Assembly (NCBI GenBank): GCA_963759095.1
Contig: CAVWYF010000024.1
Location: forward strand, 5,782-69,781
Direction of reading: 5' to 3'
From: Anderseniella sp963759095
GTDB lineage: Bacteria; Pseudomonadota; Alphaproteobacteria; Rhizobiales; Aestuariivirgaceae
Length of the DNA: 64,000 bases
The notes beneath the pieces were generated by a model. It was not told the DNA's origin, ran no database searches, and saw only the letters and a list, made by a program, of their open reading frames with translations. The translations under genes and the position numbers were made by a program. Position 1 is the first letter of the stretch; each line of letters starts with the position of its first letter. Positions 1 through 8,350 of this stretch are shown piece by piece.

Positions 1-214
1 CCGGTTTGGCGTCAGCTGAAGCCGGATAGCTGAGTGACTGGACAAAATAGATGGCGCTGAACAGGGTCAGAACTGCAACAATGATCTGCGGCCACGTAGA
101 CGGTTTGAGCGTGCCGTATCCCGGCAACCGGATGTGCAGGGACGACCAGGCCAACAGGCCACAAAACAGCAGCAGCAGGATTGCGATTACAGTGTCTCTA
201 TTGAGTGCGCGCAT
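1..214 (-). CDS. tctB: TctB-like small membrane subunit of tripartite tricarboxylate transporter (partial)
   Basis: The reading frame starts at the ATG on the minus strand at 214 and runs off the left edge of the window, so only about 71 N-terminal residues are present. They read MRALNRDTVIAILLLLF at the start, a charged tip followed by a hydrophobic helix. A loop (LPGYGTLKPSTWPQ) and a second helix (IIVAVLTLFSAIYFVQ) follow. This is the layout of TctB proteins, the small four-helix subunit that works with TctA and the periplasmic TctC. It lies about 90 bases downstream of tctC on the same strand, as expected for a tctCBA operon, and a stem-loop separates the two. The TctA gene would lie outside the window. 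The assignment rests on topology and position more than on sequence motifs. Confidence 0.72.
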   Translation of the reverse strand, partial: MRALNRDTVIAILLLLFCGLLAWSSLHIRLPGYGTLKPSTWPQIIVAVLTLFSAIYFVQSLSYPASADAKP

Positions 215-259
215 GGATGCCCGAGCCAGCCTGGTATGTGAAATGGAATAAGATAAACT

Positions 260-288
260 GGACCGGACGCCAGATCGGCATCCGGTCC
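260..288 (-). terminator. Stem-loop between tctC and tctB
   Basis: Arms 260-271 and 277-288 form a 12-bp stem with one G-T pair and a 5-base loop. It lies 19 bases past the tctC stop codon and ahead of tctB. On the minus (transcribed) strand no long U-run follows, so it is more likely an attenuator or 3'-end stabiliser than a full terminator. Seen directly; the role is inferred. Confidence 0.6.
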
Positions 289-306
289 TTTTGTACCCGC
301 AACGGG

Positions 307-1275
307 TTACTTCTTGTACATGCCAACCTTGATGGCGACTTTTTCATGGGCTTCGTACTCGGCCTTGAACCAGTCGGCATACTCTTCGGCATTGCGATAC
401 TTGATCTGGGTGCCCTTGGACTCAAGTGACGACTTGAAGTCCGCGTTTTCCGCAGCCTGCTTGATGACGCCGGCCCAGTAGTCGATGACCTCTTTCGGTG
501 TGCCCTTTGGCGCGACGATGCCGCGGTCAAGCGAATAGGTCATGTCAACACCAAGTTCCTTCAGTGTCGGCAGATCAGGCAGCAACGGTGAGCGTTCTTC
601 AGACGCAATCGCCATAGCCTTGAGGTCGCCTGTGGCCAGATGCTTCTTGGCTGTCGGAATGTTGATGGTGCCCAGCTTGATCGTATTGGCCAGCAGCGCA
701 GTTACGCGCTCCTTGGTGCCGTCGAACGGTACATATTTGAACTTGGTACCGGTCAGGTCTTCAAACAGCAGCCACATGAACTGGCTGGTTGACCCGAAAG
801 TAGCGCCTAGTTCAATGCTTTCCGGTGCGCCTTTCGCTGCTGCTACCAGTTCCTCGATTGAGTTGAAAGGCACTGTGCCGGCTGCGCCCATGATCTCAGG
901 CGTCGAGGTGACCTGTGCCACCATGTCGAAACCATCCCAGGTAAAGTCCACACGGCCGTTCAGAAAACCGACAATGGCACTCTGGTGAATGGCGAACAGG
1001 GTGCACCCGTCAGCCTTGGCCTTGCGGGCTTCCTTGGCGCCCTTGTTGCCGCCCTGACCCGGTACGGTCACAACCTGCAGTTTTACCGGCACATCCATTT
1101 CCTGAATGGTCTTTTCCATTTGTGAAAAGATGATGTGTGTGCCGCCGCCGGCCTTCCATGGCACGATCAGCTTGGCGGTGGTGCAACCCATATCAAGTGC
1201 CTGCGCCGGGGCAGACATTCCAATGGCGGCTGCCGCAATGGCAATGCCGCCCATAAGTGATTTGGCGAAACGCAT
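307..1275 (-). CDS. tctC: TctC-family periplasmic substrate-binding protein (TTT system)
   Basis: A 322-residue protein with a Sec signal peptide (hydrophobic core IAIAAAAIGMSAPAQA, cleavage near residue 26). The mature chain carries TctC/Bug-family features: the PWKAGGGTHIIF start of the ligand-binding lobe, GQGGNKGAKEARKAKADG near residue 75, and the conserved C-terminal half with PTLKELGVD and APKGTPKEVIDYW. Bug proteins bind small carboxylates (tricarboxylates, dicarboxylates, aromatic acids, some amino acids) in the periplasm and deliver them to the TctAB membrane complex. It is the first gene of the operon leading into tctB. The start has a clear ribosome site (GGGAG) just upstream. The ligand cannot be told from sequence. 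The divergent aspartate dehydrogenase gene hints at an amino-acid-like or dicarboxylate ligand. Confidence 0.9.
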   Translation of the reverse strand: MRFAKSLMGGIAIAAAAIGMSAPAQALDMGCTTAKLIVPWKAGGGTHIIFSQMEKTIQEMDVPVKLQVVTVPGQGGNKGAKEARKAKADGCTLFAIHQSAIVGFLNGRVDFTWDGFDMVAQVTSTPEIMGAAGTVPFNSIEELVAAAKGAPESIELGATFGSTSQFMWLLFEDLTGTKFKYVPFDGTKERVTALLANTIKLGTINIPTAKKHLATGDLKAMAIASEERSPLLPDLPTLKELGVDMTYSLDRGIVAPKGTPKEVIDYWAGVIKQAAENADFKSSLESKGTQIKYRNAEEYADWFKAEYEAHEKVAIKVGMYKK

Positions 1276-1411
1276 GAACTTCTCCCTGTAATATACTATT
1301 GAAATATTGTTCTCAGGGCATTTGCCCCGAGTGAACGAAAAAGACTAAGGGTATCGCTCGTTGAGTCAATCGCGTGGGGCGTTATTCGGTCCCGCAGGGC
1401 GGGAGAGCCAT

Positions 1412-2245
1412 ATGCAAAATAACCTGACATCGCCACCAACACTGCGTCTGGGCATTGCCGGTCTCGGCACTATCGGGCTGGCCGTGGCCAAACGCGTAGA
1501 CGCCGGCGAGGCAGGCGATATGGTGGTATCGGCGGTATCAGCACGCAATACGCAGAAAGCCGCCGACAATATCTCCGCTTTCGCACACAGACCCGACATC
1601 GTGCCGATAGGCGAGATTGGCGAGCATTGCGACGTGGTGCTGGAATGTGCACCCAGGTCGGTGTTTGATGCACTTGCTGCGTCAGCCATTTCCAATGGAT
1701 GCATCTTTATCCCGCTGTCGGTGGGGGCTTTGCTGGACCGGCCTGAACTGGTGGATCAGGCGCGCGCGTCAGGAGCGAAAATCGTGGTGCCGACCGGTGC
1801 GCTGATCGGACTTGATGCGGTCAAGGCGATTGCCCAGGGCAATGTCACCAGCATCACCATGGAGACACGCAAACCGCCGCGCGGACTGAAAGGCGCGCCG
1901 CACATTGCGGCAACCGGTGTTGATCTGGACAATGTCAGCGAACCGGTAAAAGTGTTCTCGGGCACTGCACGCGAAGCAGCCAAGGGATTTCCGGCCAATG
2001 TGAATGTGGCCGCAGCACTTGGCCTTGCCGGTATCGGACCCGACCGCACCATGGTTGAAATCTGGGCCGATCCGACCGTGCAGCACAACACCCATACGAT
2101 TACGGCAAAATCGGATTCATCCGATTTCACCATGACAATCCAGAACATTCCCACAGAGGAAAACCCACCCACCGGAAAAATCACTGCACTGAGCGCTTTG
2201 GCAACCCTGCAACGGTTGACATCACCGCTGGTGGTCGGCACCTGA
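1412..2245 (+). CDS. Aspartate dehydrogenase
   Basis: I chose the ATG at 1412 (277 residues) because GGGAG precedes it at 1401; the frame stays open upstream to a TTG at 1361, but that extension lacks family character. The N-terminal Rossmann motif GIAGLGTIG (residues about 12-20) binds NAD(P). The middle carries VLECAPRSVFD, a GALIGLDAVKA loop and RKPPRGLKGAPH, all typical of L-aspartate dehydrogenase (NadX/AspDH). The C-terminal half has PANVNVAAALGLAGIGPDRT and the MEI/VEIWADPT strand. The enzyme interconverts L-aspartate and iminoaspartate/oxaloacetate plus ammonia. It is divergent from tctC and lies 40 bases upstream of a gamma-glutamyltransferase gene on the same strand. A catabolic role is more likely here than NAD synthesis, since no nadA or nadC is nearby. 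Confidence 0.87.
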   Translation: MQNNLTSPPTLRLGIAGLGTIGLAVAKRVDAGEAGDMVVSAVSARNTQKAADNISAFAHRPDIVPIGEIGEHCDVVLECAPRSVFDALAASAISNGCIFIPLSVGALLDRPELVDQARASGAKIVVPTGALIGLDAVKAIAQGNVTSITMETRKPPRGLKGAPHIAATGVDLDNVSEPVKVFSGTAREAAKGFPANVNVAAALGLAGIGPDRTMVEIWADPTVQHNTHTITAKSDSSDFTMTIQNIPTEENPPTGKITALSALATLQRLTSPLVVGT

Positions 2246-2285
2246 AGACAACAGCTAGTTTCATGCACGAAAAGGCCGGTCCTAA

Positions 2286-3884
2286 ATGAGAGATCTCGAA
2301 CAACCCGGCCGCTCGCCGGTTCTGTCAACAAACGGCATGGCGGCGACGTCGCATCCGCTATCGACGCAAGTTGCCGTGCGGGTTCTGCAGGATGGTGGCA
2401 ATGCGCTCGATGCAGCGGTTGCAGCGTGCGCCGTCCAGTGTGTGGTTGAGCCTGAATCAACAGGTATTGGCGGCGACTGCTTCTGTCTGTATGCACCAAA
2501 GGGTTCCACCGACATTGTCGCCTATAACGGGTCAGGCCGGGCACCGGCAGCCGCCACTGCGCAATGGTATGCCGACAACGGCATCACCGAGATTGAACAG
2601 CAAAGCCCGCACTCGGTTACCATTCCAGGCGCAATAGATGCCTGGGATATGCTGGTGCGTGATCACGGCAGCAGGCCACTGGCCGACCTGCTGGCACCGG
2701 CAATTGATTTTGCCCGTAACGGGTATCCGATTTCCTCGCGGGTCAGTGTGGATTTTGCCAGCCAGCGTGACCATTTGCGCCATGATGAAAACGCCGCAAA
2801 GGTTTTCCTGCGCGAAGACGGCGAGCCATACGCGCATGGCCAGTTGCACAAGCAACCGGCACTGGCCGACACGCTGCAGTTGATCGGCGAGGCAGGACGT
2901 GACGGGTTTTATACGGGAGCTGTTGCAGAAGATATTGTCAGCCATCTGCAATCCAAAGGCGGGCTTCATACGCTGGATGACTTTGCCGGCATGAGGGGCG
3001 AATACGTCACACCGATCAGCACGGAGTTTCGCGGTAACACGGTTTATCAGTGCCCACCCAACGGGCAGGGCGTGATTGCGCTGATGCTGCTCAACGTGAT
3101 GAGCGGCATCGAGGCGGGCGAGGGCGGCCCGATCACGCTGGAGCGGGTGCATCGCGAGATCGAGGCGGGCAGGCTTGCCTACCGTGACCGCAATCTGTAT
3201 CTGGCAGACCCGGGCCAGTCAGACGTGCCGGTGGACTGGTTCCTGTCTGAAGAACATGCCGCCGAAACCCGGGCCGCCATCAATGATGCTCATGCGCTTG
3301 ATCCGATGCCGGCGTTTTCCGGTCCGCAGCACAAGTCAACGGTTTACATTTCCGTGGTCGACAAGGATCGCAATGCGTGCAGTTTCATCAACACGCTGTT
3401 CCACAATTTCGGCTCAGGGCTGATGGCGCCGAAATCGGGCGTCATGCTGCACAATCGCGGCCAGGGTTTCGTGCTTGATCCAAACCACCCCAACTGCATC
3501 GCGCCAGGCAAGCGTCCGCTGCACACCATCATTCCCGGCATGGTGGCCAGAGATGACCGGGTGGTGATGCCGTATGGCGTCATGGGCGGCGAGTACCAGG
3601 CCTTCGGCCACATGCAGTTTCTCACCCGCTTGTGTGATTTTGGCCTGGATGTGCAGGAAGCCCAGGATGCACCGCGCTTCTTCCCCGATCCGTTTACCGG
3701 CGAGGTTGAAGTTGAAGGCACCATTCCGGCAGACATCCTGGCCGGCCTGGAAGCCAAGGGCCATAAGCTTGTACGCCCGGCAAAACCGATCGGCGGCTCA
3801 CAGGCCATCTGGATCGACTGGGACGAGGGTGTGCTGATCGGCGGCTCCGACCCGCGCAAGGACGGTTGCGCCATCGGGTACTAG
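2286..3884 (+). CDS. ggt: Gamma-glutamyltransferase family protein
   Basis: A 532-residue Ntn-hydrolase of the gamma-glutamyltransferase family, normal in length. The N-terminal part shows HPLSTQVAVRVLQDGGNALDA and the oxyanion-side GIGGDCF motif. The autoprocessing site is KSTVYISVVDKD, placing the nucleophile at Thr352, so the precursor would split into large and small subunits there. The small subunit contains NTLFHNFGSGL and PLHTIIPGMV, followed by a GGEYQAFGH segment. No clear signal peptide is seen, unlike many secreted GGTs, so a cytoplasmic or acylase-like member is possible. The family hydrolyses gamma-glutamyl amides such as glutathione, and some members act on cephalosporins or other amides. 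It sits in one transcription unit with aspartate dehydrogenase. A palindrome follows at 3909-3950. Confidence 0.9.
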   Translation: MRDLEQPGRSPVLSTNGMAATSHPLSTQVAVRVLQDGGNALDAAVAACAVQCVVEPESTGIGGDCFCLYAPKGSTDIVAYNGSGRAPAAATAQWYADNGITEIEQQSPHSVTIPGAIDAWDMLVRDHGSRPLADLLAPAIDFARNGYPISSRVSVDFASQRDHLRHDENAAKVFLREDGEPYAHGQLHKQPALADTLQLIGEAGRDGFYTGAVAEDIVSHLQSKGGLHTLDDFAGMRGEYVTPISTEFRGNTVYQCPPNGQGVIALMLLNVMSGIEAGEGGPITLERVHREIEAGRLAYRDRNLYLADPGQSDVPVDWFLSEEHAAETRAAINDAHALDPMPAFSGPQHKSTVYISVVDKDRNACSFINTLFHNFGSGLMAPKSGVMLHNRGQGFVLDPNHPNCIAPGKRPLHTIIPGMVARDDRVVMPYGVMGGEYQAFGHMQFLTRLCDFGLDVQEAQDAPRFFPDPFTGEVEVEGTIPADILAGLEAKGHKLVRPAKPIGGSQAIWIDWDEGVLIGGSDPRKDGCAIGY

Positions 3885-3908
3885 GTTACCTGATCGCTTT
3901 CAGAGTGT

Positions 3909-3950
3909 TAGAGCAACTTTATGGGTTCATTTGAACCGATGGTGCTCTAG
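3909..3950. repeat. Dispersed palindrome, copy 1
   Basis: Inverted repeat whose outer arms are TAGAGCA and TGCTCTA around a core of ATGGGTTCA-TT-TGAACC. It fills the gap between the convergent ggt and LysR genes. Related copies lie at 42493-42516, 47817-47852 and 59982-60021. It could act as a bidirectional terminator or be a REP-like repeat. Confidence 0.7.
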
Positions 3951-3971
3951 CGGTGGCTCCAGGCCATATTG

Positions 3972-4898
3972 TTAAGCCTGCCCGTCGGCCATCGTCCGAA
4001 AATGGCCGACAAGGGTGTCGGCAAAATCTCTGGCCAGCAGCGATACCGGGCGGTGGTTGGGACGCAGGATGGCCAGTTCGAAGGCAATGTCCGGGTGGAA
4101 CGGCTTGAATATGACCCCGGCGGTTTGTCCGCTGCGATAGAGTTTGTAACTTTGCGCCGTTACGGGATCGACCACGGCGCACGCCAGCCCGTTTTCCACA
4201 TAGGTCAGAAGCGGAATGAAGTACTGGGTGGAGAACGCCACATTCATTGACGCTCCTACTGAAGCAAATGCGTCCTGCAACTGGATGCTGACGGGATGGT
4301 CGTCCATCAGTATTCCGATCGGGTCAGTGTCAAGATGGTCGATGGTGATGATCTTTTCTGCTGCCAACGGACTTTGCGCCGGTACCGCGCACAGGCAGGA
4401 AAAACGTATCAATTCAGAGTCTATCAGGCCGCTTTCGCGCGACAGGTTCGGATGATTGTCGCAGATGCCGATGTCATATTGCTGGGCCGCGAGAAGCTGG
4501 ATGACGGCCTCGGTGCTGCGCGAGACGAGTGTCGTCTTGATGTCGGATTTGTCCTTGGCGTATTTCGAAACGATATCCGGCAGCACAAACACCGACGGGC
4601 CGGGCATGGAGGCTATGCGCAATTCGCCGCTTTCAAGCGCCCTGATGCGACGCATGTTCTGGGTGATCGTTGCGACCCGTTTCAGCAGTTCGCCGCATTC
4701 TTCAAACAGGTATTGGGCTTCAGGAACCGCGTGCAGCCTGCCGCTCCTGCGGTCGAACAGCTTCATGCCGAGGTCGTTTTCGAGGTTGGCGATGGTTGCG
4801 CTGATTGACGGTTGCGTTCGGTTGAGATTGCGCGCTGCCTGCGAAATCGACCCGGTCAGCATGACCTCATGGAAGGCGCGCATCTGATTTAAATTCAC
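3972..4898 (-). CDS. LysR-family transcriptional regulator
   Basis: A 308-residue LysR protein. Residues 1-60 form the winged helix-turn-helix (MNLNQMRAFHEVMLTGSISQ, then RTQPSISATIANLENDLGM and LFDRRSGRLHAVPEA). The remainder is the usual two-lobed effector domain (LRIASMPGPSVFVLPDIV near residue 95). The sequence resembles regulators of amino-acid or opine catabolism (OccR/NocR-like), but no effector can be assigned. It is divergent from the TAXI TRAP transporter genes with a 119-base gap, which is typical of a LysR gene controlling its neighbour. The most economical reading is control of the transporter and FAD oxidoreductase genes, perhaps also ggt. Confidence 0.9.
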   Translation of the reverse strand: MNLNQMRAFHEVMLTGSISQAARNLNRTQPSISATIANLENDLGMKLFDRRSGRLHAVPEAQYLFEECGELLKRVATITQNMRRIRALESGELRIASMPGPSVFVLPDIVSKYAKDKSDIKTTLVSRSTEAVIQLLAAQQYDIGICDNHPNLSRESGLIDSELIRFSCLCAVPAQSPLAAEKIITIDHLDTDPIGILMDDHPVSIQLQDAFASVGASMNVAFSTQYFIPLLTYVENGLACAVVDPVTAQSYKLYRSGQTAGVIFKPFHPDIAFELAILRPNHRPVSLLARDFADTLVGHFRTMADGQA

Positions 4899-5017
4899 AA
4901 TACACCTACAAATTTTTCCTATGACTTTAAAGAAAATGAGAATTTGTGCAAATGAGTTATACGGCGTAGCCTTTTCCTCAAGGTTTCACAGGGAAGCCGG
5001 TTCAAGGGAGAAAAGGA

Positions 5018-6031
5018 ATGAAATTCCACAAAGCGTTTATGGCTGTTTTGGCGGCCGGTACACTATTGGCGGCTGGCATTGCACATGCGCAATCACCGCA
5101 GTTTTTCCGCATCGGTACAGGTGGTGCCGGCGGTACCTACTTCCCCATCGGCGGCACAATCGCCAATGGTATTTCCGCACCTCCCGGTGCACGTGCCTGC
5201 GACAAGGGTGGCCAGTGCGGCGTACCAGGCCTGATCGCCATTGCCCAGTCGACCACCGCTTCGGTGTTCAACAATGCTGCAGTGCAGAACGGTGAACTGG
5301 AAGCTGGTCTTGCTGCAGCCGACGTTACCCGTTCGATGTATATGGGCGAAGGCAAGTTTGAAGGTAAACCGCATCCGAAACTGCGCATCATTGCGAACCT
5401 GTTTCCGGAAGATCTGCATCTGGTGATGCCCAAGGGCGCAAAGATCAATGATCTCGGTGACCTGAAAGGCAAACGCGTCGGTATCGCGCAGGCCGGCTCC
5501 GGCACCCAGGTTGCCGTGCTGCAGATGCTCGAGGCATGGGGTGTCAACCGTGACAATATGGAAGAAGCCGAACTGAACAACAGCCAGAGTGCAGAGCGCC
5601 TGGCTGATGGTCAGCTTGATGCCTATTTCTACGCCGCTGGATGGCCGGTTGCAGCCATGGTGCAATTGTCATCGACCAAGGGCATGAGCCTGCATTCGTT
5701 CACTGACGATGACCTGAAGAAGATCAATGGCGTTATCCCGGCCTATATCCCGTCCAAGATCCCGGCCGGCGTCTATGAAGGTGTCGACACCGACACGCTG
5801 ACACCGGCTGTAAGTGCCCTGCTGGTGGTGTCTTCGGACCAGTCCGAAGAACTTGTGTACGGCATCACCAAAGCCTTGTGGAACGACAATACCCGCAAGC
5901 TGCTCGACAATGGTCATGCCAAGGGCAAGCAGATCACGCCGGATACCGCACTTGACGGTGTTGCCGCACTGGGTGTGCCGCTGCATCCGGGTGCAGAGAA
6001 GTTCTACAAGGAAGTCGGCTTGCTAAAGTAA
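5018..6031 (+). CDS. TAXI-family TRAP transporter solute-binding protein
   Basis: A 337-residue periplasmic binding protein with a Sec signal peptide (cleavage after ...IAHAQ, about residue 25). The diagnostic start of the mature protein, FFRIGTGGAGGTYFPIGGTI, identifies the TAXI subgroup of TRAP binding proteins. It also has VPGLIAIAQSTTASVFN, the GKRVGIAQAGSGTQVAVLQML lobe and TPDTALDGVAALGVPLHPGA near the C-terminus. TAXI proteins feed fused-permease TRAP systems; known ligands include glutamate/glutamine-like amino acids and dicarboxylates. The ATG at 5018 follows a strong GGGAGAAAAGG ribosome site. A stem-loop at 6065-6096 lies between this gene and the permease. Confidence 0.93.
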   Translation: MKFHKAFMAVLAAGTLLAAGIAHAQSPQFFRIGTGGAGGTYFPIGGTIANGISAPPGARACDKGGQCGVPGLIAIAQSTTASVFNNAAVQNGELEAGLAAADVTRSMYMGEGKFEGKPHPKLRIIANLFPEDLHLVMPKGAKINDLGDLKGKRVGIAQAGSGTQVAVLQMLEAWGVNRDNMEEAELNNSQSAERLADGQLDAYFYAAGWPVAAMVQLSSTKGMSLHSFTDDDLKKINGVIPAYIPSKIPAGVYEGVDTDTLTPAVSALLVVSSDQSEELVYGITKALWNDNTRKLLDNGHAKGKQITPDTALDGVAALGVPLHPGAEKFYKEVGLLK

Positions 6032-6064
6032 GGCGACCTTTCTCAAAAACTTCGAACTAAAAAC

Positions 6065-6096
6065 GACAGGCGTCGCCGAATTGTGCGTCGCCTGTC
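6065..6096 (+). terminator. Stem-loop between TAXI binding-protein gene and permease gene
   Basis: Arms GACAGGCG (6065-6072) and CGCCTGTC (6089-6096) pair perfectly around a 16-base interior that can pair further (CGTCGC near GCG). No U-run follows. It lies 33 bases past the stop codon and 30 bases before the next start, so attenuation or protection of the upstream mRNA is likely. Confidence 0.6.
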
Positions 6097-6126
6097 ACTC
6101 AAAAGTACTGCGCAGGGGAGGCCATC

Positions 6127-8346
6127 ATGAGCACATCAAGCGATACTGATCGTGAGCTGTCAGCCGAAGAGCTTGCAGCCATTGAGGAAAAGTATGACGA
6201 AGCGTCCCAGACGCGACAGGTTTCGCCGTCGGTCGGCAAGGTGTTGCGGGTGGTGGCCCTGGTGTTTGCGCTTTACCATTATCTGACCGCAGGCTTCGGG
6301 CTGCCAGCAGATCACTGGCACATGGGCTGGCATCTCACCGGCCTGTTCATTCTCACCTATGCATTGTTTCCGATCTTCAGGACCAAAAGCCTGTTGGCCA
6401 TGAAGGTGAGCCGGTTGCGGGTCGGCAACATACCTCTGTACGACCTGACCTTCATGGCGCTGGGTGTTGCAGCGTCGCTCTATGTCGGTCTGGCGTGGCG
6501 CGGGATTCCCGTGCTGGGCATCGAGGAACAGACCTTCAGGATGGGTAATCCCAATTCCTACGATATCTTCTTCGGCGTGATCATTATTCTGCTGGTGCTC
6601 GACCTGGCGCGGCGCACCCTGGGCTGGGTGCTGCCCCTGATCATCTGCGTGTTCATTTCCTACGCGCTGCTCGGCCCCTATTTCCCCGGCATCCTGCAAC
6701 ATCCCGGCGTGAAATTTAATACCTTTGTTTCCAGCATGTATTTTCCCCAGGAAGGCATTTTCGGTGTCACGCTGTGGGTCGTATCGACCATCGTGTTTCA
6801 CTTTGTGCTGTTCGGCGTGATTGCCCAGCGCACCGGTCTTGGAGCCCTGTTTATAGACAATGCGACCATCCTGGCTGGCCGCTACACAGGCGGTCCGGCA
6901 AAGGTGTCGGTGGTCTCGTCAGCTTTCTTCGGCACCATTTCCGGCTCATCGGTCGCCAATACTGTGTCCACCGGGGCGCTGACCATCCCCAACATGAAAC
7001 GGCTTGGATATCCGGCTCATTTTGCCGGCGGTGTCGAGGCCGCAGCGTCTGCCGGCGGGCAGATCACTCCGCCGATCATGGGTGCAGCGGCCTTCATCAT
7101 GGCGGAGTTCCTGGAACTTCCCTACACAACGATCGTGATCGCGGCGATCTTTCCCGCCATGCTGCATTATGTCGGAGTGTTCACCGTGGTGCATCTGATG
7201 GCTCGCAAGCTGAACCTGCAGGGCATGTCGAAGGAGATGCTGCCCAAATTTGCCGAGGTATGGCGCGAAGGCTGGGCAAACATCATTCCGCTGATCGGCC
7301 TGCTGCTGGTGCTGTTCTCCGGTTACACGCCGTTCATGTCGGCTTTCTGCGGTATCTCGCTGTCGGTGATCGTCGGTATGTCCCGCCACAAGGCGCCGGT
7401 CACACTGGTGCTGCCTGCGATGTTTATCGCCTTTGTGTTGTGGAAATATTCCGACGGCGGTTTCGATGTGGTGATGAGTGCCATACTGATCACCATTTCG
7501 ATCATCGGGACCTTCAACCCGCAACCGCGCGTGCTGATCCCTGAAATGAGCGAGTCGGTGCAGCTTGGGGTGAAATATGCCCTGGCGGTGGGCGCCGCGT
7601 CTGCTGCGGTCGGCATTGTCGTGGGCGTCATCAACACGACAGGCATCGGTTTCCGCATCGGCTTCATGGTGACCCAGGGCGCCGGCGCGATGGCGACAAG
7701 CCTTTATGACCTGATTACAATCGGCGGACTGGAAATCTTCGCCGTCACGGATCTGCAACTGTTCCTGTCGCTGGTGTTCATTGCCGTAGCCTGCATTCTG
7801 ATGGGGGCAGGTATTCCCACGACAGCGCTTTACATCATGCTGGTATCGGTGGCGCAGCCGGCGCTGGCACAACTTGGTGTGCCGCCGATCGCAAGTCACA
7901 TGTTCGTACTTTACTATGGCGTGGTATCGGAAATCACCCCGCCGGTGTGCACGTCTGCCTATGCGGCAGCGGCGATTGCCAACGCCAATCCGTTCCGGAC
8001 CGGCATTTCCGCGTTCACGCTCGGGCTCGGCAAAGTGGTGGCGCCGATGGCATTCGTCTATGCCCCGGTCTTGCTGATTGTCTCATCAACCGGGTTTGAC
8101 CTTCTGACCTTCAGCTACACGGCAACCAGTTGCATCCTCGGCGTGCTGTTCCTGTCGGCTGCCGTGGTCGGTTTCTTCCTGGTGCCGATGAGAGTGCCGG
8201 AGCGCCTGCTGTTTGCGCTGTCGGGTTTGGTCATGATTGCGCCAAGCTTCCAGGCGGATCTGGTGGCGCTGGCCATTGCCGCGCCGACGCTGCTTATCCA
8301 GATAACGAAACGCCGCAACGTGCAGGCGCTGGCGGAGGTGGGATAG
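6127..8346 (+). CDS. TRAP transporter fused permease (4TM + 12TM)
   Basis: A 739-residue polytopic membrane protein, the usual size of the fused DctQ-DctM permease that partners TAXI binding proteins. The N-terminal cytoplasmic tail is acidic (residues 1-35), then about 16-18 hydrophobic helices follow. The DctM core signature is present as PAKVSVVSSAFFGTISGSS, NTVSTGALTIPNMKR and EAAASAGGQITPPIMGAAAF in the first half. The second half has MGAGIPTTALYIMLVS and YYGVVSEITPPVCTSAYAAA. These are the paired hairpin and clamshell motifs of TRAP large subunits. The family uses a sodium gradient to import the ligand delivered by the binding protein. A strong GGGGAGG site precedes the ATG. It is in one operon with the TAXI protein and the downstream oxidoreductase. 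Confidence 0.95.
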   Translation: MSTSSDTDRELSAEELAAIEEKYDEASQTRQVSPSVGKVLRVVALVFALYHYLTAGFGLPADHWHMGWHLTGLFILTYALFPIFRTKSLLAMKVSRLRVGNIPLYDLTFMALGVAASLYVGLAWRGIPVLGIEEQTFRMGNPNSYDIFFGVIIILLVLDLARRTLGWVLPLIICVFISYALLGPYFPGILQHPGVKFNTFVSSMYFPQEGIFGVTLWVVSTIVFHFVLFGVIAQRTGLGALFIDNATILAGRYTGGPAKVSVVSSAFFGTISGSSVANTVSTGALTIPNMKRLGYPAHFAGGVEAAASAGGQITPPIMGAAAFIMAEFLELPYTTIVIAAIFPAMLHYVGVFTVVHLMARKLNLQGMSKEMLPKFAEVWREGWANIIPLIGLLLVLFSGYTPFMSAFCGISLSVIVGMSRHKAPVTLVLPAMFIAFVLWKYSDGGFDVVMSAILITISIIGTFNPQPRVLIPEMSESVQLGVKYALAVGAASAAVGIVVGVINTTGIGFRIGFMVTQGAGAMATSLYDLITIGGLEIFAVTDLQLFLSLVFIAVACILMGAGIPTTALYIMLVSVAQPALAQLGVPPIASHMFVLYYGVVSEITPPVCTSAYAAAAIANANPFRTGISAFTLGLGKVVAPMAFVYAPVLLIVSSTGFDLLTFSYTATSCILGVLFLSAAVVGFFLVPMRVPERLLFALSGLVMIAPSFQADLVALAIAAPTLLIQITKRRNVQALAEVG

Positions 8347-8350
8347 TCTC

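Noticed and set aside
51..251. Plus-strand frame at the left edge
   Set aside because: It is antisense to the partial TctB gene, whose helices and start fit better.
1276..1411. AT-rich near-palindrome AATAT...AATATT in the tctC / aspartate dehydrogenase gap as an operator
   Set aside because: The arms are only 5 bases and AT-rich; it may simply be the promoter -10 area.
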